Shown: positions 45,746-54,289, counted from the first letter of the stretch. The stretch is DNA of 64,000 nt from Devosia ginsengisoli (GCF_007859655.1 NZ_CP042304.1:3536501-3600500); one strand, 5' to 3'. Notes: a model not told the origin generated them from the sequence alone. A program made the numbers and translations.

Positions 45746-46566
45746 CAGACGCTGGCGACGCGCTCCTTGATGACTGATAGAACCTCGTCGCCATCGCGCT
45801 TCCACCAATTGTCCTGGCTGAAAATCTCGACTTCCTGCGGCCCGTAAAAGCCGGCATTCTCGATCATTTTGCGGATCGCGGGCAGGTCGATGACGCCGTC
45901 GCCCATCATGCCGCGGTCGAGCAGCATGTCTTTGGTCGGCACCAGCCAGTCGCAGATGTGATGGGCAAAAATTCGCTTCATGCGGCCGGCGCGGGCAATG
46001 GCTTGCGCCAGCCGCGGGTCCCACCAGACATGGTAGACGTCCACGGCGACACCGACGGTTTCGCCCAGCGTCTCGCAGATGTCGAGTGCCTGGTCGATCG
46101 TGTTCACGCAGGCCCGGTCGGCGGCGTACATTGGGTGCAGCGGCTCAATGGCGATCTTTATCCCCGAGGCGCGGGCGTGGGGCAGCATGGCGGCGATGCC
46201 ATCGGTCACCATCTGCCGTGCCCCCGGCAAGTCCTTGGAACTGCCGGGTAATCCGCCAACCACCAGCACGAGGCAATCGGCATTGAGCGCCGCCGCTTCG
46301 TCGATGGCGCGCAGGTTATCATCGATATTGGCCTGTCGCCCGGCGGCGGTTTCAGCGGGGAACATGCCGCCGCGGCAGACGCCAGTGACCTGCAAGTCAT
46401 TGGCCTTGACGATGCGTGCCGCCTCGTCGAGTCCGATGGCCGCGATCTGGTCGCGCCAGGGCGAAATGGCCGTGATTCCGGCCCTCAGGCACCCGTCCAC
46501 GGCTTCGGCAAAGCCCCAGACCTGACGGGTGGTGGCGAGGTTCAGCGAGATAGCGCGTTGGGTCAT
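45742..46566 (-). CDS. Sugar phosphate isomerase/epimerase-like TIM barrel
   Basis: A 274-residue AP_endonuc_2 (xylose-isomerase-like) protein. Metal-site residues appear as KIAIEPLHPMYAADR (Glu, His), GVAVDVYHVWWDP (Asp, His), FAHHICDW (His) and the last PQEVEIFSQDNWW (Glu). It may isomerise or lyse a keto-sugar; related proteins act on 3-keto sugars next to Gfo/Idh dehydrogenases. Start ATG 46566, overlapping the DUF993 stop. Last gene of a leftward three-gene operon. Confidence 0.87.
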   Translation of the reverse strand: MTQRAISLNLATTRQVWGFAEAVDGCLRAGITAISPWRDQIAAIGLDEAARIVKANDLQVTGVCRGGMFPAETAAGRQANIDDNLRAIDEAAALNADCLVLVVGGLPGSSKDLPGARQMVTDGIAAMLPHARASGIKIAIEPLHPMYAADRACVNTIDQALDICETLGETVGVAVDVYHVWWDPRLAQAIARAGRMKRIFAHHICDWLVPTKDMLLDRGMMGDGVIDLPAIRKMIENAGFYGPQEVEIFSQDNWWKRDGDEVLSVIKERVASVC

Positions 46567-47735
46567 TTGGTTAGCACACTGTTAACGTTGAGCACCGCAT
46601 TCATGCGCGAAACGGCCAAATCGGGGTCACTTAAGACACGTGCTTTATCCGCAAGGCGGAACAGCTCGCTCAGATGCTGGATCGAGCGGGTCGATTGCTG
46701 CCCGCCGACCATCTGGAAGTGATCCTGCAGTCCGTTGAGATAGGCGAGGAACACGACGCCGGTCTTGTAGAACCGGGTCGGCGCCGCGAAGATGTGGCGG
46801 CTGAGCGGCACGGTGGGTTCGAGCAGGTCGAAGAATTCGTTATTATTGCCCTTGCCGAGCGCGGCGAGCCCCGCCGAGGCGGCCGGGGCGATGGCGTCGA
46901 AAATGCCGAGCAAAGCGTGGCTATAGCCCTGGTCGTCGCCTGATATCAGTTCGGCATAGTTGAAGTCGTCGCCCGTATACATCTTGACGCTGGCTGGAAG
47001 CCGCCGGCGCATGGCGATTTCCTTTTCCGCCGAGAGCAGGGAAATCTTGATGCCGTCGACCTTGTCGGCATTGGCGGCGATGACGTCGAGGCAAACATCC
47101 ATGGCCTTGTCGTGGTCGCCATGGCCCCAATAGCCCTGTAGGGCCGGGTCGAACATCTCGCCCAGCCAGTGCATGATGACCGGCTGCTTCACCTGGCTCA
47201 GGATGCGGCCATAGACCTTGGCGTAATCATCCGGCGACCTGGCCGCGGCGGCCAGCGCCCGCGAGGCCATCAGAATGACGCGGCCGCCCTGACCTTCCAC
47301 GAACCCGACCTGCTCCTCATAGGCCTTGATGATGTCGTCGATGCCGACATCGGGGCCGGGGGCCAGGTGGTCCGTGCCGGCGCCATAGGCGATGAGGCTG
47401 TCGTCGCGCGTGCGGGCTTCGGCCTGCGCCCGGCGGATCAGTTCCTGCGCCTCGGCCCAGCCCAGCCCCATGCCGCGCTGGGCGGTATCCATGGCTTCGG
47501 CGACGCCGAGCCCGAGATCCCACAGGCGATGGCGGAATTTGAGCGTCGTGTCCCAGTCGATGGCGGGAGTCAGCCAGGGGTCGTTATTGGCCAGCGGATC
47601 GGCCACGACATGGGCGGCGGCATAGGCGATGCGGTTGAAGTCGGATGCCTTGTGCCGGACGAAAGGGATCGGCGTGCCGGTCAGCCTGTAAGGCGCGATG
47701 CTCCGGTCGGGATTGGGCAGGTTGATGGTTGTCAT
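46563..47735 (-). CDS. DUF993 family protein (DHDPS-like TIM barrel)
   Basis: A 390-residue protein of the DUF993 family, annotated as dihydrodipicolinate-synthase-like. Conserved segments are DWDTTLKFRHRLWDLGLGVAEAMDTAQRG, LMASRALAAAARSPDDY, VIMHWLGEMFDPALQGYWG and DGIKISLLS with the candidate Schiff-base lysine (GIKIS). An aldolase or lyase role in sugar catabolism is likely but unproven. ATG 47735 has AGGAAG upstream. It sits between the Gfo/Idh and isomerase-like genes, the usual trio for this family. Confidence 0.87.
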   Translation of the reverse strand: MTTINLPNPDRSIAPYRLTGTPIPFVRHKASDFNRIAYAAAHVVADPLANNDPWLTPAIDWDTTLKFRHRLWDLGLGVAEAMDTAQRGMGLGWAEAQELIRRAQAEARTRDDSLIAYGAGTDHLAPGPDVGIDDIIKAYEEQVGFVEGQGGRVILMASRALAAAARSPDDYAKVYGRILSQVKQPVIMHWLGEMFDPALQGYWGHGDHDKAMDVCLDVIAANADKVDGIKISLLSAEKEIAMRRRLPASVKMYTGDDFNYAELISGDDQGYSHALLGIFDAIAPAASAGLAALGKGNNNEFFDLLEPTVPLSRHIFAAPTRFYKTGVVFLAYLNGLQDHFQMVGGQQSTRSIQHLSELFRLADKARVLSDPDLAVSRMNAVLNVNSVLTK

Positions 47736-47767
47736 GTTCGACTTCCTCAAAAGTCTCAACGAATTCG

Positions 47768-47811
47768 GTGTCACCCCGGCCTTGGGCCCCGGCTCGAGGC
47801 CGGGGTGACAC
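47768..47811. repeat. Intergenic palindrome, family C
   Basis: Perfect 14-bp stem GTGTCACCCCGGCC / GGCCGGGGTGACAC between the Gfo/Idh and DUF993 genes, inside the operon. A strong mRNA hairpin here could lower or stabilise parts of the transcript. Confidence 0.85.
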
Positions 47812-47834
47812 TGTGCGTGGGGGTAGTGCAGCGA

Positions 47835-48986
47835 CTAGAATTCCAGCTTCGGCACGTCGAGCCAGCGGCGTTCGGCCCAGCTCTTGAGGCCGAGTTCGGC
47901 GAGCTGGACGCCCTTGGCACCGGCTTCGAGGCCGTATTCCCACGGCGCGTCTTCGGCGACATGGCGGAGGAACATTTCCCACTGCGCCTTGAAGCCGTTC
48001 TGCGCCGGCCAGTTGTCGGGCACTTCTTCCCAGTCGTTGAAGAAGTTCATGGTCTGCGGCTGGTCGGGGTTCCACACCGGCTTGGGCGTGTTGATGCGAT
48101 GCTGGCTCCAGCATTTGTGGAGGCCCGCCACGGCCGAACCATGCGTACCATCGACATGGAAGGTGACGAGGTCATCCCGGCGCACGCGGGTGGTCCAGCT
48201 TGAATTGATCTGGGCGACGACACCGCCTTCGAGCTGGAACGTGGCATAGGCCGCATCATCCGTATCGGCGGTGAAGCGATTGCCCTTCTCGTCGACGCGC
48301 TCGGGGATATGCGTGGCGCCGAGGCACGACACGGCCTGGACTTCCCCGAACAGGTTGTCGAGCACGTAGCGCCAGTGGCAGAGCATGTCGAGGATGATGC
48401 CGCCGCCGTCGGCCTTGCGATAGTTCCAGCTCGGGCGCTGCGCCGGCTGCCAGTCGCCCTCGAACACCCAATAGCCGAACTCGCCGCGCACCGAGAGTAT
48501 CTTGCCGAAGAAGCCGCTGTCGCGCAGCATTTTCAGCTTCAGCAGGCCGGGCAGGAACAGCTTGTCCTGCACCACGCCATGCTTGAGCCCCGAGGCGCGG
48601 GCGGTCTTGGCCAGGTTAAGCGCGACATCGAGGGAATCCGAAGTCGGCTTTTCGCAATAGACATGCTTGCCGGCGGCCAGAGCCCGCTCCAGCAGGCTCG
48701 CGCGCATCAGCGTCGTGCCGGCATCGAAGAAGACGGTGTCGTCAGGATTGGCGAGGGCGGCATCAAGATCGCTGCCCCAGCGCTTGATGTCGTGCTTCTT
48801 GGCGAGCCGCTCGATCTTGTCGGCGTCGCGGCCAACGATGATCGGATCGACCACGAGGCGATCGCCATTGGACAGCACCACGCCGCCCTGGTCGCGGATG
48901 GCCAGGATCGAGCGCACCAGATGCTGGTTATACCCCATGCGCCCGGTGACCCCGTGCATGATGAGTCCAAGCCGCCTGTCTGCCAT
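47835..48986 (-). CDS. Gfo/Idh/MocA-family oxidoreductase
   Basis: NAD(P)-dependent dehydrogenase of 383 residues acting probably on a sugar or cyclitol. The N-terminal Rossmann part has LIMHGVTGRMGYNQHLVRSI (an atypical GxTGxMG nucleotide loop), DAGTTLMRASLLERALAAGK and the catalytic lysine in HVYCEKPTSDS. The C-terminal part has GGGIILDMLCHWRYVLDNLFG. A GGGAGG ribosome-binding site precedes the ATG at 48986. First gene of the leftward operon, with an operator-like dyad 27 bases upstream. Confidence 0.9.
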   Translation of the reverse strand: MADRRLGLIMHGVTGRMGYNQHLVRSILAIRDQGGVVLSNGDRLVVDPIIVGRDADKIERLAKKHDIKRWGSDLDAALANPDDTVFFDAGTTLMRASLLERALAAGKHVYCEKPTSDSLDVALNLAKTARASGLKHGVVQDKLFLPGLLKLKMLRDSGFFGKILSVRGEFGYWVFEGDWQPAQRPSWNYRKADGGGIILDMLCHWRYVLDNLFGEVQAVSCLGATHIPERVDEKGNRFTADTDDAAYATFQLEGGVVAQINSSWTTRVRRDDLVTFHVDGTHGSAVAGLHKCWSQHRINTPKPVWNPDQPQTMNFFNDWEEVPDNWPAQNGFKAQWEMFLRHVAEDAPWEYGLEAGAKGVQLAELGLKSWAERRWLDVPKLEF

Positions 48987-49012
48987 TCGTTCCTCCCTGC
49001 CGCATCCGGCGT

Positions 49013-49028
49013 GTAACTGATTAGTTAC
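49013..49028. promoter_or_regulatory. Operator-like dyad, GTAAC-N6-GTTAC
   Basis: GTAACTGATTAGTTAC, perfect in both half-sites, just upstream of the Gfo/Idh operon and flanked by the further inverted words GTGTA and TACAC. The same architecture recurs in front of tctC and the sugar ABC operon. Confidence 0.65.
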
Positions 49029-49091
49029 TTAGCTACACGCGACAGGGTGGTGGCGTCAAGCGGGATGTATGGAAGACTTTGGGATGAGGAC

Positions 49092-49239
49092 TCTTCCCTT
49101 CTCCCCTTGAGGGAGAAGGTGCCCGAAGGGCGGATGAGGGGTTGGTTCCACAACCATCGAAGCATGGGATGGCGCAGAACCCCTCACCCGGTTTTCCGCT
49201 GAACGCGGAAAACCACCCTCTCCCTCAAGGGGAGAGGGG
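49092..49239. repeat. Intergenic G/C-run repeat, family B
   Basis: TTCCCTTCTCCCCTTGAGGG ... ATGAGGGG, then CCCCTCAC ... CCTCTCCCTCAAGGGGAGAG, an inverted pair about 100 bases apart. Between the arms lies a separate hairpin GGTTTTCCGC / GCGGAAAACC (49190-49213 region). Fills the gap between the divergent operator and the TauE gene. Confidence 0.8.
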
Positions 49240-49246
49240 CAGTGTC

Positions 49247-49987
49247 CTACAGCCCCAGCACCATGGTCAGGCCGATTACCGCCAGGAAAATCAGGATCAT
49301 GCGGTCGAAGGCCTTGCGGCTAAGCTTGCCGCTGATCCATTGGCCGACAGGCATGAAGACGACGATGGGGATGAGCGCCAGCAGGCCCTGCAATATCCAT
49401 TCCGGCCGCATGACGCCGGCGGCCCACAGCGCCGGCACCTGTACTAGCGAGAACAGCAGGAACATGGCCGAAACGGCGAAGACATGGGCGTCGCGCGCGA
49501 GATTCATGGCATGGATGAAGGTCACCCCGATGGGTGAGGAAATGCCGGTCGCGCCTTGCAATATGCCCGCGCCCACGCCGGTCAGCGGCGCCAGCCGCCC
49601 CGCCAGCACGGCGCCGAGCGACCAATGCGGCGTCACCAGCCGCAGCCCGATATAGGCCAGCAGCAACAGGCCAAGAACCAGCACCAGCACGCGCTCGGGC
49701 AGGGTGGTCAGCGCCCAGGTGCCGATGCCGATGCCGACTGCGCCGGCAATGAGGAAGACCGGCATGAAGGCCAGCCGGTCCGAGCGGGACTGGCCCCGGA
49801 AGCGCCAGACCTGCCAGACATTGGTGACGATGAGCGGAATGGTCATCAGGCCCACGGCATGCTGCAGGCCGAAGGCCGATGTCAGCACCGGCAGGGCGAT
49901 CAGCGGCAGGCCCATGCCGGTGGCGCCCTTGACCACGGCGCCCGCTGCCAGCGCCGCCGTCATGATGAGAGCCGCCGTCACGTCCAT
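49247..49987 (-). CDS. TauE/SafE-family membrane transporter
   Basis: Anion permease of 246 residues with seven or eight membrane helices. Family motifs are GAVVKGATGMGLPLIALPVL near the start and GAGILQGATGISSPIGVTF in the second half, the duplicated glycine-rich repeat of TauE/SafE. Substrate is unknown; small organic sulfonates, sulfite or carboxylates are usual. ATG 49987 has GGGAA upstream; the open frame upstream of it overlaps the tctC operator and is not family-like. Divergent from tctC. Confidence 0.87.
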   Translation of the reverse strand: MDVTAALIMTAALAAGAVVKGATGMGLPLIALPVLTSAFGLQHAVGLMTIPLIVTNVWQVWRFRGQSRSDRLAFMPVFLIAGAVGIGIGTWALTTLPERVLVLVLGLLLLAYIGLRLVTPHWSLGAVLAGRLAPLTGVGAGILQGATGISSPIGVTFIHAMNLARDAHVFAVSAMFLLFSLVQVPALWAAGVMRPEWILQGLLALIPIVVFMPVGQWISGKLSRKAFDRMILIFLAVIGLTMVLGL

Positions 49988-50080
49988 TTGTGTTCCCTGC
50001 CCGGTACAGGTGATGGCCGGGCCGGAACGGCCAGGGCAATCATCCATATGATGGAAAAGGAAAATCCTGTTTCCCCGTTC

Positions 50081-50120
50081 CACTGTCAATAGTCACCGGG
50101 TAGTTACTTGGTTGACAGTG
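50081..50120. promoter_or_regulatory. Nested operator in front of tctC
   Basis: Outer perfect inverted repeat CACTGTCAA (50081-50089) / TTGACAGTG (50112-50120) is almost concentric with GTCAC-CGGGTA-GTTAC (50092-50107), a 9-of-10 match to the GTAAC-N6-GTTAC dyad. It lies between the divergent TauE and tctC genes and could control both. Confidence 0.65.
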
Positions 50121-50193
50121 CCGGAGCGCTGCTGCAGTCTGCATGATGGGCCGAGGACAAAAGTCCGGCCTTCGACATCAAGGGAGGATGCAG

Positions 50194-51231
50194 ATGAATC
50201 GTGACTTACGGTTTGTGCTGGCCGGCAGCGTTGCAACGTTGCTGCTGAGCTCGTCGCTGGTCGCCGCGCAGGAATGGAAGCCCGACCGCCCGATCAACCT
50301 GATCGTGCCCTGGGGCGCCGGCGGCTCGACCGACCAGGTGACCCGCGTCACCGCGCCGATCCTGGGCGAAGCCCTGGGCGTGGATGTGGTTGTGGTCAAC
50401 CAGCCGGGCGCCTCGGGCGCCATCGGCACCCAGGAAGTGCTGAATGCCCCGCATGACGGCTATACCTGGACGGCCAATGCCATCGCCAATAACGCCACCT
50501 ATTCGGTGTCGGGCCTGCTCGAAGGCACCGATATCGATGACTGGCACATCTATCTCTCCGTTGCCAACGTGCCCGTCGTCAGCGTGCCGGCCGGCAGCGA
50601 ATTCACCGATTTCGGCCAGTTGCTGGAAGCGCTCAAGACACGCGGCGGCGAGATAACCGTTGCCACGGCCGGCATCACCTCCTCGGGCGGCACGGCCATT
50701 GCGGCCCTGTCCGACGCGGCCGACGGCTTTGACTACAACATGATCACCTATGATGGTGGTGGCCCGGCCGCCATTGCCACCGCGGCGGGCGAAGCCATGG
50801 TCACCACCCAGCTTGCGGTGGAACAGACCGAGCTGATCCGTGGCGGGCGCCTGACGGCCCTGGCCGTGCTGTCCGACCAGCCGCTGCTGCTGGATGGGGT
50901 CGATCCCATTCCGCCGATCACCGACTGGATTCCGGATATGGAACTGGCTCCCGACTATTTCGGCATCTTCATTCCGGCCGATGCGCCGCCCGAAGTGCTG
51001 GCCACGGTCGATGCCATCTGGGCCGACAAGGTGATGAACTCGCCCGAACTCAAGACCTATGCCGAAACCTTCGGCGCGGTCTTCGCCCCCTCCTATGGGG
51101 CCGAGGCGCGTGCCATGGCCATGCCGGTCGCGATCCTGGAAGCCTGCTCGTCGGTGGCGCGCGGCGAGGCGGTCAACGACCCCTCCACCATCGGCATCGA
51201 CTGCGAGACCCGCACCGAAGTCGGGAAGTAA
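50194..51231 (+). CDS. tctC: Tripartite tricarboxylate transporter substrate-binding protein
   Basis: Periplasmic receptor (Bug family), 345 residues with a Sec signal (about 1-25, ending VAAQEW). Family motifs: WKPDRPINLIVPWGAGGSTD, VVNQPGASGAIGTQEV, PHDGYTW, ITYDGGGPAAIAT and the C-terminal part. ATG 50194 is six bases after AGGGAGG; the ATG at 50188 lies too close to it. Substrate is unknown; the family takes up carboxylates such as citrate, terephthalate or aromatic acids. Confidence 0.93.
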   Translation: MNRDLRFVLAGSVATLLLSSSLVAAQEWKPDRPINLIVPWGAGGSTDQVTRVTAPILGEALGVDVVVVNQPGASGAIGTQEVLNAPHDGYTWTANAIANNATYSVSGLLEGTDIDDWHIYLSVANVPVVSVPAGSEFTDFGQLLEALKTRGGEITVATAGITSSGGTAIAALSDAADGFDYNMITYDGGGPAAIATAAGEAMVTTQLAVEQTELIRGGRLTALAVLSDQPLLLDGVDPIPPITDWIPDMELAPDYFGIFIPADAPPEVLATVDAIWADKVMNSPELKTYAETFGAVFAPSYGAEARAMAMPVAILEACSSVARGEAVNDPSTIGIDCETRTEVGK

Positions 51232-51240
51232 GCTAAGCTC

Positions 51241-51274
51241 CGCCGAGGCAGTGCTCCTTTGCGCTGCCTCGGCG
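51241..51274 (+). other. Intra-operon hairpin after tctC
   Basis: Perfect 11-bp stem CGCCGAGGCAG / CTGCCTCGGCG with a twelve-base loop, nine bases after the tctC stop and no T-run. Hairpins of this type after binding-protein genes protect the receptor mRNA and make the receptor more abundant than the membrane subunits. Confidence 0.7.
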
Positions 51275-51280
51275 CGTGAC

Positions 51281-51389
51281 TCCACCCCACCCTCAATCCC
51301 TCCCCATCGAGGGGAGGGAGGCGCCAGCTCCAATGCCGGTGTTCATCGTCTCCCTCCCCCTGTGGGGAGGGATCAAGGGTGGGGGTGGG
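51281..51389. repeat. Intergenic G/C-run repeat, family B, inside tct operon
   Basis: CCACCCCACCCTCAATCCCTCC ... then CTCCCTCCCCCTGTGGGGAG ... GGGTGGGGGTGG: an inverted pair of long arms between tctC and tctB. Could form a large hairpin in the polycistronic mRNA. Confidence 0.8.
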
Positions 51390-51430
51390 CCGCGCGCACA
51401 GGGCAAGAATAGTATCTAGGGAGGCGGGCA

Positions 51431-51958
51431 TTGGACACACCGGCTGAAGCAGGCGAACGCGCTATCAGGGCGCGGGCCGATCTGCTGACATCATTCGTGC
51501 TGGTGGGGCTGGGCCTCACCATTTTCTACCTGTCCTGGACCATGCCGCGCCTCGAGGCGCGGCACATTCATCCGGCCACCATTCCGGGCCTGGTGCCGCT
51601 GATCCTGTCGGTGGGGCTGACGCTGTGCGGCCTGCTGCTGGGGCTGCGTTCCTGGCGCATCGAGGCCGAAGGCGGCTGGCGCGGCCTGGCCGGTGTCTTC
51701 ACCACCAAACAAGCGCTCCGCGTAATGGTCATCCTGGGCCTGGCGCTGGTGCATACGCTGATCCTGGTCGGCTGGCTGCCCTTCTGGGCCGCGGCCATGC
51801 TGTTCATCTTCGCCTTCATCATGATCTTCGAGACCTGGCTGGCCGATGGGCCGGTCACGCCGCTGTCGAGCCTGGCCTGGGCCATCGCTATTGCCGTGCT
51901 GGGAGGCGGGGGCATCTACCTCGTCTTCGAACGTATCTTCCTCGTGCGCCTGCCGTAA
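51431..51958 (+). CDS. tctB: Tripartite tricarboxylate transporter small permease
   Basis: Small membrane subunit of 175 residues with four hydrophobic helices (about 17-37, 48-68, 90-115, 140-165). IHPATIPGLVPLILSVGLTLCG is typical of TctB. The start is TTG 51431, with GGGAGG six bases upstream; no ATG is available. tctA begins nine bases later. Confidence 0.9.
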   Translation: MDTPAEAGERAIRARADLLTSFVLVGLGLTIFYLSWTMPRLEARHIHPATIPGLVPLILSVGLTLCGLLLGLRSWRIEAEGGWRGLAGVFTTKQALRVMVILGLALVHTLILVGWLPFWAAAMLFIFAFIMIFETWLADGPVTPLSSLAWAIAIAVLGGGGIYLVFERIFLVRLP

Positions 51959-51967
51959 GGATTCCAG

Positions 51968-53491
51968 ATGTTTGACGGACTGCTCCTTCTCGGTCAGGGC
52001 ATTGGCCATTTCCTCACCCCCGCCTCGCTGTTCAATGTCGCCTGGGCGACCCTGCTCGGCGTGGTCATCGGCATCCTGCCGGGCTTGACCGCCACCATGG
52101 GCGTGGCGCTGCTGGTCACGCTCACCTACAAGATGGCGCCCGACCAGGCGATCCTGACGCTGATGTGCGTCTATCTCGGCGCCATCTATGGCGGCAGCCG
52201 CACCGCCATCCTGCTCAATATTCCCGGCACGCCCGCCAATGCGGCGGCGACGCTCGACGGCCATCCTCTGGCCCAGCAGGGCAGAGCGGGCCTCGCCATG
52301 GGGCTGGCCACCACCTCGTCCACCCTGGGCACGCTGGTCGGCATTTTCTTTCTCGCCATCATCGCGCCCTTCCTGGCCGAAGCGGCACTGAAATTCGGCT
52401 CCTACGAATTCTTCTGGCTGGCTTTGTTCGGCGTGGTGATTTCGGGCCAGATGACCGGCAGCGACACCCCGCTCAAGGGCTATATAGCCGGCATTCTCGG
52501 CCTGCTCGTCGCCATGGTGGGCATGGAGACTTTGCATGCGCACCAGCGCTTCACCTTCGGCATTCCCGCCCTGGGCGGCGGCATCGACCTGATCCCGGCC
52601 ATGGTGGGCGCCTTTGGCCTCGCCGAAATCCTCTCCGCCATGAAGCGCAATGCGGTGGCCCATGTCGCCTCGGTCAATGACCGCGTGGTGCCGACCTTCC
52701 GTGAGATTTTCCAGTATTGGAAAACCATCATCCGCTCCGGCATTATCGGCACCTTTATCGGCATTATTCCCGGCGTTGGCGAGGATGTCGGCTCCTGGAC
52801 CTCCTATGCCGCGGCCAAGAAGGCGAGCAAGCATCCCGAGGAATTCGGCAAGGGCAGCCAGGAAGGGCTGATCGCGGCGGAAACCGGCGACAATGCCGTG
52901 GTGTCGGCGGCGATGATCCCCACGCTTACGCTGGCGCTGCCCGGCTCGGCCGCCGCGGCCGTGCTGATCGCGGCCATGTATATCCATGGCATCAGGCCCG
53001 GCCCGATGATCATGGTAGAAAATCCGGTCTTCCTCTACCAGGTCGTGGCCATGCTGCTGCTGGCGACTTTGGCCAACCTGGTCTTCGGCCTGTCGCTGAC
53101 CAAGGTCTTCATCCAGGTGCTGCGCGTGCCGCGTCAGCGGCTGATGGCGGTGATCTATATTCTGTGCGTGGTCGGTTCCTTCGCCATCACCCAGCGCATG
53201 TTCGATGTCTATGTCATGCTCGGCTTCGGCGTCTTTGGCTTCATCCTGCGCGAGATGAAATATCCCATGGCGCCCATGGTGCTGGGGATCGTCTTGGGTG
53301 ACCTGCTCGACCTCAACCTGCGGCGCGGATTGCTGCTGACCAATGGCGATCCGACCCCGTTCTTTACCCGTCCGATCAGTGCTGTTATCTGCCTCATCAT
53401 CGTCTTCACCATCCTGATGTCCATCCCGGCGGTATCCAAGCGTGTCAGAGCCCTCTTCACCCGCGGTCGCGCCGCCCCAGCCCAAAGCTGA
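51968..53491 (+). CDS. tctA: Tripartite tricarboxylate transporter large permease
   Basis: Main permease of 507 residues with about twelve membrane helices. Family motifs: GVVIGILPGLTATMGVALLVTLTYKM, YLGAIYGGSRTAILLNIPGTP and the internal repeat FIGIIPGVGEDVGSWTSYAAAKKASKHPEEFGKG. Start ATG 51968. The gene continues 50 bases into the downstream TetR gene. Confidence 0.95.
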   Translation: MFDGLLLLGQGIGHFLTPASLFNVAWATLLGVVIGILPGLTATMGVALLVTLTYKMAPDQAILTLMCVYLGAIYGGSRTAILLNIPGTPANAAATLDGHPLAQQGRAGLAMGLATTSSTLGTLVGIFFLAIIAPFLAEAALKFGSYEFFWLALFGVVISGQMTGSDTPLKGYIAGILGLLVAMVGMETLHAHQRFTFGIPALGGGIDLIPAMVGAFGLAEILSAMKRNAVAHVASVNDRVVPTFREIFQYWKTIIRSGIIGTFIGIIPGVGEDVGSWTSYAAAKKASKHPEEFGKGSQEGLIAAETGDNAVVSAAMIPTLTLALPGSAAAAVLIAAMYIHGIRPGPMIMVENPVFLYQVVAMLLLATLANLVFGLSLTKVFIQVLRVPRQRLMAVIYILCVVGSFAITQRMFDVYVMLGFGVFGFILREMKYPMAPMVLGIVLGDLLDLNLRRGLLLTNGDPTPFFTRPISAVICLIIVFTILMSIPAVSKRVRALFTRGRAAPAQS

Positions 53492-54131
53492 GGCGGCCCC
53501 GGCCAAGCGGGCGCGCAATTCGATCAAGACCAAGGCGGCGATCCTCGTCGCCGGCCGGGCCGAATTCGCCGAGCGCGGTTTCGAGGGCGCGCGGGTGGAT
53601 GCCATTGCCGCGCTGGCCGGCGCCAATAAACGGCTGCTCTACCACTATTTCGGCAACAAGGAGGACCTCTACCGGGCGGTCCTGCTCGATGCCTATCAGG
53701 AGATCCGCCGCGGCGAGCGGGCGCTGAGCCTCGACCAATACGGTCCCGTCGATGCCATGGACCGGCTGGTGCGCTTCACCTTCCGCCACTTCCTCGCCAA
53801 TCCGTGGTTTCCGCGCCTGCTCGGCACCGAAAACATCGAGAATGCGCGGTTCCTGAAGACCCTGCCCGATATCCAGGGGCTGCATTCCCCTCTGGTCGGG
53901 CAGATCAGGACCATTGTCGAACGCGGCGCCGAAATCGGCATTTTCCGCCGCGATGTCGATCCGGTGCAGCTCTATATCTCCATCGCCGCTTTGGGCTTCT
54001 TCTATGTGTCCAACATGGCGACGCTTTCGGTGATCTTCGCGCGGGACCTCGCCGGCATCGACATGGTGCAGGAGCGCGAAGCGCAGGCGGTGCAGATGGT
54101 GCTGGACTACCTGCGCACCAAGCCGGCTTGA
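53442..54131 (+). CDS. TetR-family regulator at the end of the tct operon
   Basis: A 229-residue repressor. After a disordered Ala/Pro/Lys-rich N-terminus (about 1-28) comes the HTH: KAAILVAGRAEFAERGFEGA, RVDAIAALAGANKRLLYHYFGNKEDLYRAV. The ligand domain resembles the TetR_C-type domain of many RutR-like proteins (LLGTENIENARFLKTLP). The GTG start at 53442 gives a 50-base overlap with tctA; the first codons are not conserved, so a later start is possible. A plausible regulator of the GTAAC-N6-GTTAC sites. Confidence 0.88.
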   Translation: MSEPSSPAVAPPQPKAEAAPAKRARNSIKTKAAILVAGRAEFAERGFEGARVDAIAALAGANKRLLYHYFGNKEDLYRAVLLDAYQEIRRGERALSLDQYGPVDAMDRLVRFTFRHFLANPWFPRLLGTENIENARFLKTLPDIQGLHSPLVGQIRTIVERGAEIGIFRRDVDPVQLYISIAALGFFYVSNMATLSVIFARDLAGIDMVQEREAQAVQMVLDYLRTKPA

Positions 54132-54157
54132 GTCACCACATTCGTTGAAACTTCGAC

Positions 54158-54289
54158 ACCCCCACCCTCACTCCCTCCCCACAAGGGGGAGGGAAGCCTG
54201 TTCCGTGGCTATGTCGATATTCGAGATGACCCTTGAGGGTCGCTCTGGCGCCTCCCTCCCCCTTGTGGGGAGGGAATGAGGGTGGGGGT
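54158..54289. repeat. Intergenic G/C-run repeat, family B
   Basis: CCCCCACCCTCACTCCCTCC ... ACAAGGGGGAGGG, then about 50 bases later CCTCCCTCCCCCTTGTGGGG ... GAGGGTGGGGGT: arms inverted relative to each other, between the convergent TetR and LysR genes. Confidence 0.85.

Noticed and set aside
51491-53626. 711-codon minus-strand open frame opposite tctB, tctA and TetR
   Set aside because: Composition typical of antisense to membrane-protein genes; covers three genes with strong family motifs.
36755-54289. G/C-run blocks as intrinsic terminators
   Set aside because: They form stems but lack T-runs and some lie inside operons, so they are treated as repeats.
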